Assembly: GCA_039920305.1 (NCBI GenBank)
Contig: JBDSEA010000210.1
Location: 1-41,177, forward strand
Direction of reading: 5' to 3'
Origin: DASRAJ01 sp039920305
Lineage (GTDB): Bacteria; Bacteroidota; Bacteroidia; Chitinophagales; UBA10324
Length of the DNA stretch: 41,177 nt
Position numbers and translations under genes: made by a program
In this document: positions 1-8,207 of the stretch, piece after piece
Numbering within the stretch: the stretch's first letter is position 1
How the letters are laid out: the number at the start of each line of letters is the position of its first letter
The notes under the pieces: generated by a model
Databases searched by the model: none
Seen by the model: the letters and a program-made list of their open reading frames with translations, nothing else
What the model was told of the DNA's origin: nothing

Positions 1-4
1 ATTA

Positions 5-181
5 ATGGAAGATAAAAATAACAAGCCGGAAAATGAAGTCAATAAGCCCGCAGTTGAAAATATTTCAGCAGCCGAAACCATAAATATTACACATGAAACT
101 GAAAGTATGGAAGTACAAACGCATCCACACCATGTAACACATAAAAAGAAATGGGGTGAATACCTGTTAAAGACGGGTTGA
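5..181 (+). pseudogene. Truncated N-terminus of a Bacteroidota conserved membrane protein
   Basis: An ATG at 5 opens a 58-codon frame that ends at TGA 179-181. The first ~45 residues are a polar, low-complexity leader. The end reads HHVTHKKKWGEYLL, which I recognise as the conserved cytosolic segment just before the first membrane helix of a widespread Bacteroidota inner-membrane protein of unknown function (normally continuing EF.MLFLAVF.GF.AE). Here the helix is missing: similarity stops after LL at about position 169 and the frame closes three codons later. Directly after this point histidine-kinase coding sequence begins in another frame. I infer a deletion that joined two unrelated genes. 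The stub has no membrane segment and is unlikely to function. The family assignment is from memory of the motif. Confidence 0.6.
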
Positions 182-791
182 GCACAGAAGTAAAAACCTA
201 CCTCAGTAAAATAGGAAGCGCATCCGGTCGTATGCAAAAGCTTATTCAAGACCTGCTCGACTATTCGCGCTTGCTGAAACACGAAAAACATTTTGTGCAA
301 ACCAACTTAAACAAAACACTCAATAATATTTTAAACGATTTCGAATTACTCATACAAGAAAAGAACGCCGAGATAAATATTCATGAGCTCCCTACCATTG
401 ACGCAATCCCCTTGCAGATGAACCAGCTATTTTACAACCTCATCAGCAACTCGCTCAAATTTTCTAAAAAAGATGTGCCGCCGGCTATCATGATCACATC
501 CCGCATACTTTCAGAAGAAAAAATAAAGGAATATCCCGCTTTCAATCCGTTCATGACCTATATTGAAATAATTTTAAAAGACAATGGGATTGGCTTTGAA
601 AAACAATATGCCAGACAAATATTCAACATCTTCCCGCGACTGCACTCGTAGCAAACATTCATCGGCACCGGCATCGGATTAGCTATCGCCAAAAAAATCA
701 TTGAAATTATCACGGAGAAATTTTTGCAGTTTCAAAAGAAAACGTAGGGGCATCGTTTCATATAATACTTCCGCTTTCACAACCTATTTAA
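178..791 (+). pseudogene. Decayed sensor histidine kinase (C-terminal part only)
   Basis: The frame from 178 (TTG, not a real start) to TAG 649-651 encodes the end of a dimerisation helix (GRMQKLIQDLLDYSRL), then the ATP-binding domain with an N-box (NLISNSLKFSK, about residues 87-97) and a G1 box (DNGIGFE). After the TAG the same frame continues with the G2 box GTGIGLAIAKKI. Sequence similarity then moves to another frame from about 711 (HGEIFAVSKENVGASFHIILPL), ending at TAA 789-791. This fits one lost base at about 700-710, where IENHHGE would be expected. The phospho-acceptor His and all sensor domains are absent. A nonsense codon, a frameshift and a 5' truncation together make this a dead gene. 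Sequencing error could explain the frameshift or the stop, but not the missing 5' half. Confidence 0.85.
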
Positions 792-957
792 ATAACCCGG
801 ACCCCATGGTTGCAGGTGCCTAATATTTATTAAGTAACATTAGTAGCTGTTTGGAAATAAATCCGAAATTATTTCAGAAATATAATGGGCTGTTGATTTT
901 TTCTTCACATCCGGTTAGGATTGCATAATCAAACCCATAATTTTACAGATTATTTTT

Positions 958-1320
958 ATGGCATCAGAATCCACAGAAATTCCTGCAGAAAAACAATATT
1001 ATGCTATTGGCGAAGTCGCCAAAATGCTGGGAATAGCTGTTTCGCACGTCCGGCACTGGGAAAGTGAATTTGATATTCTTAAGCCGAAAAAAACCAGGAA
1101 GGGTGATCGCCTTTTTACCCGGACTGATATTGAAAATTTAAAACTGATCCATCACCTGGTAAAAGAAAAAGGCTATACACTGGAGGGCGCGAAAAAAAAG
1201 CTGAAACAAAATTCTCATGAGATTCTTGAGAGGTATAAGCTTGTTGAATCCTTAAGAGAAATCAGGATTTTTCTCCACTCTCTCAAGAATTTTCTTGATA
1301 ACGCCAAACCTGATCCTTAA
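958..1320 (+). CDS. MerR-family transcriptional regulator
   Basis: This is a 120-residue cytoplasmic DNA-binding protein. A MerR winged helix-turn-helix occupies about residues 15-85: YYAIGEVAKMLGIAVSHVRHWE is the helix-turn-helix, and the wing and second helix pair follow (GDRLFTRTDIENLKLIHHLV, then EKGYTLEGAKKKL). The remaining 35 residues form a short helix suited to dimerisation. There is no ligand-binding domain and no metal-binding cysteine, so the signal it senses cannot be read. It starts at ATG 958 and ends four bases inside the convergent gene that follows. Small MerR proteins of this type are common and mostly uncharacterised in Bacteroidota. Confidence 0.9.
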   Translation: MASESTEIPAEKQYYAIGEVAKMLGIAVSHVRHWESEFDILKPKKTRKGDRLFTRTDIENLKLIHHLVKEKGYTLEGAKKKLKQNSHEILERYKLVESLREIRIFLHSLKNFLDNAKPDP

Positions 1321-1886
1321 GCTTTCCGAACTCTTAACCGGCCATAATACCACGCCAGCCACAATCCAACGAGCAGATATCCCACAACGATGTCAATGAT
1401 TTGGCCGGAAATAAAATGCATGGGAAAGCCATTCCAGTTATAACTCAACATGATATTTGAAAAAATCACGAAGAAAACGAATAGCATTACAAACCAAAGC
1501 CGCTGTCCAAAGTTGTTGAGTTTATCATTTGCTGCTGCCATGGCAATACATAGTATGAGTACTGCAATAAGATTATATATAAAACTCATGATCAAGGTCA
1601 TGGGACTATCTTCCATCCTGGCGTGGTAATTAATTAATGCCATGGGCTTTCCCATCATCTTCTGCATAGTATACATGCGCTCTTCCATAGTAGCTTCGGG
1701 GGGTGAGTAGGGGAGAAAGTAAAAACCATCTTCAAGATTTACTTCGCTAAGAGTTTGTAACAGCTTATCCTGATCTGGTGTGTACTTGAAATCGCTATAA
1801 TGAAAAGTAAGCAGAACATGCGCTACAGCAAGGTAAATAAAAAGAATGGCAGAACCTACGACAGATGCAATCGCAAGGGTTTTCAT
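1317..1886 (-). CDS. Conserved hypothetical membrane protein
   Basis: I do not recognise this 189-residue protein. It has four predicted membrane segments: residues about 4-27, about 97-118, about 129-148 (LWFVMLFVFFVIFSNIML) and about 163-182. A 65-residue soluble loop between helices 1 and 2 carries charged and aromatic residues and probably lies on the outer face. The C-terminus is basic (GRLRVRKA), which favours a cytoplasmic end. Its start ATG (1884-1886) lies about 24 bases downstream of a minus-strand TACATTTG box. It is convergent with the MerR gene and overlaps it by four bases, so it is not in an operon with it. Confidence 0.75.
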   Translation of the reverse strand: MKTLAIASVVGSAILFIYLAVAHVLLTFHYSDFKYTPDQDKLLQTLSEVNLEDGFYFLPYSPPEATMEERMYTMQKMMGKPMALINYHARMEDSPMTLIMSFIYNLIAVLILCIAMAAANDKLNNFGQRLWFVMLFVFFVIFSNIMLSYNWNGFPMHFISGQIIDIVVGYLLVGLWLAWYYGRLRVRKA

Positions 1887-1909
1887 AAAGTGGGAGGATT
1901 GATGTTTAA

Positions 1910-1917
1910 CAAATGTA
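1910..1917 (-). promoter_or_regulatory. -7 promoter box (TACATTTG) for the membrane protein gene
   Basis: The minus strand reads TACATTTG here, matching the Bacteroidota -7 consensus TAnnTTTG, about 24 bases before the start codon of the gene at 1317-1886. No well-placed -33 TTG is visible. Confidence 0.5.
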
Positions 1918-2027
1918 AAGAAGTCTCAACAGAAAAATGTGATTATGGTAAGTATTGAAATTTCTGTTCTATCTTCATCTTCATATAAAGAATTAATAAA
2001 CCATATCAATATTTCGTTCTTTGTTGC

Positions 2028-2378
2028 ATGATCAATTTTTTAATACGCCTCTTAATTAACTCACTGGCAGTATTAATTTCTTCTCACTTGATTCCGGGTA
2101 TTTATCCGGTATCGCCATACTGGTCAATACTTATCGCTGCTGTTTTGGTTATTGTTAATACGCTGATGAAGCCTTTTATGATCATACTCACTTCCCCCTT
2201 TGCCATATTTAGTTTCACGGTTATCATAGTAATAATCAATTCACTGGTCATGTATTTAACGTGTAAATTGACAGGCGGGTTTATCATTGATACTGTCTGG
2301 GCTGCATTGGGCTTCAGCATCATATTCTCCATCATGCTCCCGATTCTTGAAGCCGCTGCTGAACAGGCAGATCATTAA
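2028..2378 (+). CDS. Phage-holin-family-4-like membrane protein (DUF360/PF04020 type)
   Basis: This is a 116-residue, highly hydrophobic protein with four closely packed membrane segments and almost no soluble part. The pattern fits the PF04020 family: an N-terminal helix followed by LIPGI, a second helix with a conserved N-x-x-x-x-P (VNTLMKPFMIILTSP), a third helix, then a GGF loop before the last helix (FIIDTVWAALGFSIIFSIML). The family is called 'mycobacterial 4 TMS phage holin' in databases, but in Bacteroidota it is an ordinary chromosomal gene of unknown function with no phage genes nearby. Nothing else in the surroundings points to a prophage. Confidence 0.8.
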   Translation: MINFLIRLLINSLAVLISSHLIPGIYPVSPYWSILIAAVLVIVNTLMKPFMIILTSPFAIFSFTVIIVIINSLVMYLTCKLTGGFIIDTVWAALGFSIIFSIMLPILEAAAEQADH

Positions 2379-2462
2379 ATCACAATGTGGAAAAATATAA
2401 TTTCATCCGAATGTTTCTTCTGAGAACTTAATCGAAATAACTTTTCAATATTTGCTCTCTCC

Positions 2463-4208
2463 ATGGAGAATTTCATCGTTTCAGCCCGCAAGTACCGGCC
2501 ATCAAGATTTGAAGACGTTGTAGGGCAACCGCAGGTTACCAATACTTTTAAGAATGCTTTGCGTACAAATCAAATTGCCCAGGCGTTTCTCTTTTGCGGT
2601 CCGCGGGGGGTAGGCAAAACCACCTGTGCACGTATTCTTGCCAAGGCAGTAAATTGTGAGAATCTGTCAAATGAATTTGAGCCATGCAATGAATGCCCTT
2701 CCTGCCTGGCATTTAATGAGAATGCTTCTTTCAACGTCTTCGAGCTTGATGCGGCTTCTAATAACTCAGTGGAAGACATCCGGGCGCTTATTGAGCAGGT
2801 GCGGTTTGCACCGCAGGCTGGTAAAAAGAAAATCTACATCATTGATGAGGTGCACATGCTCAGTACCAATGCATTCAATGCCTTTCTTAAGACTCTCGAA
2901 GAGCCCCCCTCCTATGCGATCTATATACTCGCAACTACTGAGAAGCATAAGATCATCCCTACGATTTTATCGCGGTGCCAGATATTCGACTTTAACCGCA
3001 TCAAAACCGAAGACATGGTGATGCACCTGAAGATGATTGCAAAAAAAGAAAAAATTGAGGCCGGGGATGATGCCCTTCACATCATTGCTCAAAAAGCCGA
3101 TGGGGCGTTGCGGGATGCACTCTCGATGTTTGATCGCATCAGTATTTTTTCCGGAGGCAATATCAGGTACTCTGATGTGGTCGAGAATCTCAACATACTT
3201 GATTATGATTATTTTTTTCGTCTTACAGACAGTTTTCTTTCCGGCGATGTGAGTGCTGCCTTACTCACCTTTAACCAGATTCTGCAAAAAGGTTTTGACA
3301 GTGAAAATTTCCTGAGCGGCCTGGCTGATCATTTCCGCGAGCTGCTGGTAGCTAAAGATGAATCCACCCACGTGCTTCTCGATTTTTCAGAGAACATCCG
3401 AAAGCGCTATATTGAGCAGTCAAAAAATGCCGGCTCTTCTTTCCTGATCTCTGCATTGAATATTTTAAATGATTCTGCGCAGCAGTACCGCCTCAGTAAA
3501 AACAAACGGTTCACGGTAGAGCTTGCGCTCATTAAGCTGAGCTATCTTCAGAGTGCAGTTAATCTTTCGAAAACGATTTCGGAACTAAAAAAAAAACCAT
3601 TAGCAGATAAGGAAACAAACTTTTCCAGTTTGCCTGAAAAGGGGCAAAAGCCTTATGATAAACAGCTACCGGACAGCTCAGGATATAAGGATATTCCCGG
3701 AAAAAAATCTGATGAAAAACCAAAGCCAAACGGAGATCCGATCAGGATCACATCATTCCAGGATTTTAAGAAGGAAAATTTTGACACCAAAAAAGAAAGT
3801 GAGGAAATAAAAGAGGAAATTGTATTCGAACGCATCGAACCCTTTGCATTTCAGCAGGTGTGGAAGAATTACATTGCAATCCTTGAAAGTGAGAGGAAGA
3901 CATACCTCTTGAAAATTCTTGAGACCTTCCCGCCGGAGCTATCAGACCATAAGACCATCCTTCTTAAAGTAGGTAATGACGCTCACCTGCATGCACTCAA
4001 TCAGGATCGTGAAGCGATGTATTATTTCCTGAAGAAGGAGCTCGATAAAAAAGCAATTGATCTCAGGATCGAAGTTGATAAAACAAAACCGAAAAACGAA
4101 ACTGGAAGAAGGCCATATACTGCACGAGAAAAGTATGAAAATATGCTTCAGAAAAATCCAAAGCTCAGGGATTTAAAGGAACGATTGAAGCTTGAGCTGG
4201 ATTTTTGA
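2463..4208 (+). CDS. dnaX: DNA polymerase III subunit gamma/tau
   Basis: This is the clamp-loader ATPase, which opens and loads the beta sliding clamp and couples polymerases at the fork. It is 581 residues long. An AAA+ module has Walker A GPRGVGKTT (46-54), a four-cysteine zinc site (C65, C75, C78, C81), Walker B IIDE (126-129) and sensor 1 in LATTE. The lid domain and the helical collar follow, to about residue 370. Residues 375-460 form a charged, low-complexity linker. The C-terminal ~115 residues (from about FQQVWKNYIAIL) form a tau-like domain. An A10 run lies exactly at the collar-linker boundary (see the separate entry). The ATG at 2463 is the only plausible start; an imperfect -7 box (AATATTTG) lies at 2448-2455. 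Confidence 0.97.
   Translation: MENFIVSARKYRPSRFEDVVGQPQVTNTFKNALRTNQIAQAFLFCGPRGVGKTTCARILAKAVNCENLSNEFEPCNECPSCLAFNENASFNVFELDAASNNSVEDIRALIEQVRFAPQAGKKKIYIIDEVHMLSTNAFNAFLKTLEEPPSYAIYILATTEKHKIIPTILSRCQIFDFNRIKTEDMVMHLKMIAKKEKIEAGDDALHIIAQKADGALRDALSMFDRISIFSGGNIRYSDVVENLNILDYDYFFRLTDSFLSGDVSAALLTFNQILQKGFDSENFLSGLADHFRELLVAKDESTHVLLDFSENIRKRYIEQSKNAGSSFLISALNILNDSAQQYRLSKNKRFTVELALIKLSYLQSAVNLSKTISELKKKPLADKETNFSSLPEKGQKPYDKQLPDSSGYKDIPGKKSDEKPKPNGDPIRITSFQDFKKENFDTKKESEEIKEEIVFERIEPFAFQQVWKNYIAILESERKTYLLKILETFPPELSDHKTILLKVGNDAHLHALNQDREAMYYFLKKELDKKAIDLRIEVDKTKPKNETGRRPYTAREKYENMLQKNPKLRDLKERLKLELDF
3587..3610 (+). other. Candidate dnaX slippage/frameshift site (A10 run with immediate off-frame stops)
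   Basis: Ten consecutive A residues (3587-3596) cover the last base of codon 375 and codons 376-378 of dnaX. In the -1 frame, translation ends at TAA 3608-3610. In the +1 frame it ends at TAG 3601-3603. Slippage either way would give a product of about 379-382 residues containing the ATPase, lid and collar but no tau domain. An imperfect hairpin (CTTTTCCAG at 3620-3628 with CTGAAAAG at 3634-3641) lies downstream, but probably too far to act as a classical stimulator. Known dnaX genes in other bacteria use A-runs in this way. Use here is inferred. Confidence 0.5.
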
Positions 4209-4319
4209 AATGGGGGATCTATCCTGCTCTATGCAAAATAATTTCAATGACGGGTCTGCTACGTTTGCGGGAATCCTCAGAATACTTGCACAGGTCGGTG
4301 AATTCTATGGAGTAATTTG

Positions 4320-4327
4320 TATCTTTG
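4320..4327 (+). promoter_or_regulatory. -7 promoter box (TATCTTTG) for ahcY
   Basis: This is an exact TAnnTTTG match ending 26 bases before the ahcY ATG. I see no -33 TTG at the usual 17-23 base spacing. Confidence 0.55.
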
Positions 4328-4353
4328 TCCCATTGATATAAGCAAAAAATAAA

Positions 4354-5673
4354 ATGAGAACTGACACTATTGAACTCACGCTTCCCTACAAAGTAAAAGA
4401 CATATCACTTGCTGCCTGGGGGAGAAAAGAAATGCAGCTTGCCGAAGCGGAAATGCCGGGGTTGATGGCAATCAGGAAGGAATTCGGAAAACAAAAACCG
4501 TTAAAGGGTGCTCGCATTGCTGGCTGCCTTCACATGACCATTCAGACTGCAGTGCTTATTGAAACCCTTATTGAACTGGGAGCCGAAGTTCGATGGAGCT
4601 CCTGCAATATTTTCTCAACCCAGGATCATGCAGCGGCAGCTATTGCTGATGCAGGAATTGGTGTGTTTGCCTGGAAGGAAATGAGTGAAAGGGACTTTAA
4701 CTGGTGCATTGAGCAAACACTATTTTTTGGCGATCATACCCGCCCGCTTAACATGATTCTGGATGATGGAGGCGACCTCACCAATATGGTCTTTGATGAT
4801 TATCCCGAGCTGATCGCAGGTATCCGGGGATTATCTGAAGAAACCACCACGGGGGTACACCGATTATATGAGCGTATGGCGAAAGGAACCCTGGCAATGC
4901 CGGCAATAAACGTAAATGATTCTGTTACCAAATCGAAGTTCGATAACAAATATGGCTGCCGTGAATCGTTGGTGGATGCCATCCGGCGTGGAACGGATCT
5001 GATGCTTGCAGGCAAGGTTGCCGTGGTCGCGGGCTTTGGTGATGTAGGAAAAGGCAGTGCAGAGTCACTACGTGGTGCGCATTGCCGCGTGATAGTTACT
5101 GAAATTGATCCCATCTGCGCATTGCAGGCAGCAATGGAAGGCTATGAGGTGAAAAGGATGAGTGAGGCTGTGAAGGAAGCTGACATTATTGTTACGGCAA
5201 GCGGTTGTAAGGGAGTGATAACTGAAAAGCATTTTCGCTCTATGAAAGATAAAGCCGTGGTTTGCAACATTGGCCACTTCGATATTGAAATTAACATGGC
5301 ATGGCTGAATGAAAATTACGGACATACCAAGGATGTGATCAAGCCGCAGGTTGATAAATACAGCATTGAGGGAAAAGATATTATTGTACTTGCCGAAGGG
5401 AGGCTTGTGAATCTGGGGGTGGCAATGGGCCATCCGAGTTTTGTAATGTCGAATTCATTCAGTAACCAGGTGCTTGCCCAGATCGAATTATGGATTCACA
5501 ATGACAAGTATGAGAATAAGGTTTATGTGCTTCCGAAACATCTTGATGAGAAAGTTGCACGATTGCATCTCGCAAAAATCGGAGTAGCGCTGGATGAACT
5601 TTCTGACGATCAGGCGAGCTATCTCGGAATTGGAAAAGAGGGTCCGTACAAGCCTGAATATTACAGGTACTAA
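4354..5673 (+). CDS. ahcY: Adenosylhomocysteinase (S-adenosyl-L-homocysteine hydrolase)
   Basis: This enzyme reversibly cleaves S-adenosylhomocysteine to adenosine and homocysteine, removing the inhibitory product of methyl transfer in the cytoplasm. It is 439 residues long, normal for bacterial AHCY. It has the family hallmarks in order: an N-terminal substrate domain (HMTIQTAVLIETL, then SSCNIFSTQDHAAAAI), DDGGDLTNM, GVHRLYERM, the signature NVNDSVTKSKFDNKYGCRES with the catalytic Lys and Asp, an NAD-binding Rossmann fold (GFGDVGKGSAES), NIGHFDIEI, and the C-terminal KPEYYRY tail that completes the partner's NAD site. It stands alone, flanked by intergenic gaps of about 145 and 190 bases. 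The start ATG at 4354 sits 26 bases after a -7 box. Confidence 0.98.
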   Translation: MRTDTIELTLPYKVKDISLAAWGRKEMQLAEAEMPGLMAIRKEFGKQKPLKGARIAGCLHMTIQTAVLIETLIELGAEVRWSSCNIFSTQDHAAAAIADAGIGVFAWKEMSERDFNWCIEQTLFFGDHTRPLNMILDDGGDLTNMVFDDYPELIAGIRGLSEETTTGVHRLYERMAKGTLAMPAINVNDSVTKSKFDNKYGCRESLVDAIRRGTDLMLAGKVAVVAGFGDVGKGSAESLRGAHCRVIVTEIDPICALQAAMEGYEVKRMSEAVKEADIIVTASGCKGVITEKHFRSMKDKAVVCNIGHFDIEINMAWLNENYGHTKDVIKPQVDKYSIEGKDIIVLAEGRLVNLGVAMGHPSFVMSNSFSNQVLAQIELWIHNDKYENKVYVLPKHLDEKVARLHLAKIGVALDELSDDQASYLGIGKEGPYKPEYYRY

Positions 5674-5865
5674 TTGATGGATTCACTGACTATTTCAACC
5701 CCATTTAAACCGTGTAATAATTGCTCAAAATAGGGTATCTGCTACCACAATTTATTAATAAAACGAACAATGCGCAGGGAATTCAACTCTGGCATAACTT
5801 TTAAACCTGTTGATTAAGTGCAACAAATGACACCAACCTTTTCTAAACCAAAAAACAATAGACCT

Positions 5866-6054
5866 ATGAAATTCAATTCATTAATGCTGCTGGCCATTGG
5901 AGTCGGCATTGGTTATTTTCTTGCCTCCGATGAAAAAGGCGAGATCATCAATTCTATAAAGGACTTGCTCAAAAAAGGAAGTGATTATGCTCAGGATAGT
6001 GTTGAAAAAGGAAAGAGAGTTGTTTCTGACTTTGCCAATAAAGAGAATTATTAA
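5866..6054 (+). CDS. YtxH-like small membrane-anchored protein
   Basis: This is a 62-residue protein with one N-terminal membrane helix (LMLLAIGVGIGYFLA) followed at once by a charged amphipathic helix (DEKGEIINSIKDLLKKGSDY, then SVEKGKRVVSDF). This arrangement, with G-x-x-x-G-Y at the membrane exit, resembles YtxH/general stress proteins, for which no biochemical role is established. The open frame could be extended to a GTG at 5818, but that adds 16 polar residues in front of the helix. I prefer the ATG at 5866, which gives the usual M-K-hydrophobic start. A strong terminator follows. Confidence 0.75.
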   Translation: MKFNSLMLLAIGVGIGYFLASDEKGEIINSIKDLLKKGSDYAQDSVEKGKRVVSDFANKENY

Positions 6055-6077
6055 AACCTGAATTTATCCTTTCAATT

Positions 6078-6117
6078 AAATTGCTGTCTTATTTGATTAT
6101 GACAGCAATTTTTTTTT
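6078..6117 (+). terminator. Rho-independent terminator after the YtxH-like gene
   Basis: A perfect 11-base inverted repeat (AAATTGCTGTC at 6078-6088, GACAGCAATTT at 6101-6111) with a 12-base loop leads into a run of nine T (6109-6117). Confidence 0.9.
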
Positions 6118-6207
6118 GTAGGAATTTGTCTAATGCCTTTCCCTATGGATAAAAGAACTATGGATGAAGTAAGGCACAGGCTTTGAATCTAATAATAAAA
6201 AAAGCTC

Positions 6208-6636
6208 ATGAAAACAAAGTTTGAATTCACAATCAGCATAGTAAGCCGGATGCTTTATATAATCCTGTTGTTAAACATTTCAGTCATGGCAATTGCTCAA
6301 ACAGATCCTAAACAGGATAAAGAAAAACTTCCCGGGATCTCTGATACAAGCATTCAGAATCAATTTCCGGCAAAAGTAAGTCCGGCCGTGCCGGCTACTC
6401 CGGAAACGATGCCTATGGATACCCTTCATAACAAAAAGAAGATGGAGCCATCCGGAACCATAAATGCACCTGCCCCTGATCCTGCCTCACCCAAGCTAAC
6501 CGAGTCGCAAATGAAAGCGGTGATTGGTAAGGATGAACCTGCAGGCACTGACAGTCTTGGTCGTAAATTATATAAAGGGTCAGATGGCAGAAAGTACTAT
6601 GTTAATGATGAGGGTGCAAAAGTTTTTGTAAAATAA
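6208..6636 (+). CDS. Hypothetical secreted protein with PBCV-adaptor-like C-terminus
   Basis: This 142-residue protein has a signal peptide with a late hydrophobic core (MLYIILLLNISVMAIAQ, likely cleavage near residue 31). The middle, about residues 32-95, is Pro/Thr/Lys-rich and probably disordered. The end, about 113-142, has two related short blocks (GRKLYKGSDG and GRKYYVNDEGAKVFV). The second resembles the PBCV-specific basic adaptor motif (GGkYYinkkGkKvYi), a short beta motif found at the ends of varied secreted or surface proteins; this is a resemblance by eye only. No enzyme signature is present. It ends directly against the convergent phosphoesterase gene with no gap. Confidence 0.7.
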   Translation: MKTKFEFTISIVSRMLYIILLLNISVMAIAQTDPKQDKEKLPGISDTSIQNQFPAKVSPAVPATPETMPMDTLHNKKKMEPSGTINAPAPDPASPKLTESQMKAVIGKDEPAGTDSLGRKLYKGSDGRKYYVNDEGAKVFVK

Positions 6637-7140
6637 TTACCCTTGACCTTTTTTCCCAAGCTCAATAACTTCCAGGTCAAATATTTTTTTACCCTCAATT
6701 TTAAGGCGGATAATGGTTCGGACTTTATGCAAGCCGGCCTTTCCTGCTGCGCCCGGATTAATACACAAAAGATTGTTCAGCCCCGGATCCCGCGTGATTT
6801 TAAGTATGTGTGAATGGCCGCAAATAAAAATATCAGGCAACAGGTTTTGTAATTTATTCCGGATTCCGGGCTCAAACCGAGGTGGATATCCTCCTATGTG
6901 AGTCATGAAAATTTTTACATCTTCACAATTAAACAAAACTTCCGCCGGATAAGATTTTCGAACTTGATTCCCATCAATGTTACCATGAACTCCTCTTAGT
7001 AATTTGAAGATTTCTAATGCTTCACTCACCTCATTTCCAAAATCACCCGCGTGCCATATTTCATCGCAATCAGTGAAGTATTCAAATATTGTGGGATCAA
7101 GAAAACCGTGGGTATCAGAGAGAATCCCAATGCGCTTCAA
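6637..7140 (-). CDS. YfcE/MJ0936-type metallophosphoesterase
   Basis: This is a 167-residue calcineurin-like phosphoesterase. The metal-binding motifs appear in order: GILSDTHG (residues 5-12, D-x-H), HAGDFG (GD-motif), GVHGNID (GN[HD]), THIGG (second His) and CGHSH (GHxH). The size and the HGNID variant match the YfcE/MJ0936 group, which are manganese- or nickel-dependent phosphodiesterases of uncertain natural substrate. There is no signal peptide, so it should be cytoplasmic. It may be co-transcribed with miaA, whose stop lies 54 bases from its start on the same strand. Confidence 0.93.
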   Translation of the reverse strand: MKRIGILSDTHGFLDPTIFEYFTDCDEIWHAGDFGNEVSEALEIFKLLRGVHGNIDGNQVRKSYPAEVLFNCEDVKIFMTHIGGYPPRFEPGIRNKLQNLLPDIFICGHSHILKITRDPGLNNLLCINPGAAGKAGLHKVRTIIRLKIEGKKIFDLEVIELGKKGQG

Positions 7141-7194
7141 CGAATGTTTTTTTGTTAAGATTTAAGATTAAATTATTCTTCCTTCTTACCTCTT

Positions 7195-8094
7195 TCATCC
7201 TGAATATGATTCTGCACATTGAATGATCCGGTGAAGCTTATCAGGTTGAAACCAGTGTATATTCTTCATTTTCCTGAACCATGTCATTTGTCGCTTTGCA
7301 TAATTTCGTGTGTGTTGCTTGATGAGGCTTACTGCATCATCAAGGGAAATTATTCCTTCTAAATAACTGAATAACTCAATGTACCCTACAGTCTGCAATG
7401 GTGTTAAGTCACGATGCGGAAATAATTTTCCGGCTTCTTCGAGCAACCCGTTTCGCATCATTTCATCTACCCGCAGGTGTATTCTTTGATTCAATTCATT
7501 CCGCTCAATCTCCAATGCCGCAATGAATGAAATAAAATCCCTCGGGGCCGGCGTTGCCTTCCGAAAAGAAGAAAATGGTCTCCCGCTGGAAAGGCAAACA
7601 ACGAGTGCACGGATTAACCGGTGCGGATTTTTCAAATCAACCGTTTTATAATATTCAGGATCGTGCTTTTGTAATAAATTTTGAAGTGCTTCAATTCCAT
7701 CTATTTTATATAAAGCGATTACATTTTCTTTTATGTCCTTGGCTGCCGGAGGAATAGCATCGAATCCATCAATTACAGCATTAATAAACAGTCCAGAGCC
7801 TCCTGCCATCACAATAGTGTCATGGAAAGTGAATAAATTACCAAGCAAGCAAAGAGCCTCTTCCTCAAATTTTCCTGCGCTGTAATGATCATGAACCGAA
7901 ATATGATTGATGAAATGATGCGGTACTTCTGATAACTGCTCAACGGAGGGTTTTGATGTTCCAATATTCATTTCCCGGTACAATTGCCGGGCATCGGCAG
8001 AAATAATATGAGTCTTAAAGTGTTTTGCAACCTGAATACTTAAACTTGTTTTACCGGCAGCGGTAGGTCCAGTAATAACAATCAGTTTTTTCAC
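7195..8094 (-). CDS. miaA: tRNA dimethylallyltransferase
   Basis: MiaA transfers a dimethylallyl group from DMAPP to N6 of A37 in tRNAs that read UNN codons, the first step to ms2i6A. At 299 residues it is of typical size. The P-loop GPTAAGKTS lies at residues 8-16. The signature SADARQLYREMNIGTSKPS follows at about 35-53, and VPHHFINHISV and the tRNA-contact segment ITGPTAAGK...AGGSGLFINAVIDG are also present. The C-terminal helical region ends with TRNYAKRQMTWFRK, the conserved tRNA-binding tail. Two more tRNA maturation loci, the CCA transferase and a tRNA, lie 1-2.5 kb upstream on the same strand. Confidence 0.97.
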   Translation of the reverse strand: MKKLIVITGPTAAGKTSLSIQVAKHFKTHIISADARQLYREMNIGTSKPSVEQLSEVPHHFINHISVHDHYSAGKFEEEALCLLGNLFTFHDTIVMAGGSGLFINAVIDGFDAIPPAAKDIKENVIALYKIDGIEALQNLLQKHDPEYYKTVDLKNPHRLIRALVVCLSSGRPFSSFRKATPAPRDFISFIAALEIERNELNQRIHLRVDEMMRNGLLEEAGKLFPHRDLTPLQTVGYIELFSYLEGIISLDDAVSLIKQHTRNYAKRQMTWFRKMKNIHWFQPDKLHRIIQCAESYSG

Positions 8095-8207
8095 ATGCAG
8101 AAGAAGTGAAAACGAAATATAAATAGATTTCTCAAAAGCTACTTCTCATCATGGTTTTTGTAAATTTCAGAGGGGGAGAAGATTTTAAGGGAAAATTACT
8201 CAATGGA

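Noticed and set aside
2028..2378. Prophage remnant suggested by a holin-family name
   Set aside because: No other phage gene is nearby, and this family is a common chromosomal membrane protein.
5698..5736. Imperfect inverted repeat after ahcY (ACCCCATTT / AAATAGGGT)
   Set aside because: One mismatch, a 21-base loop and no T-run.
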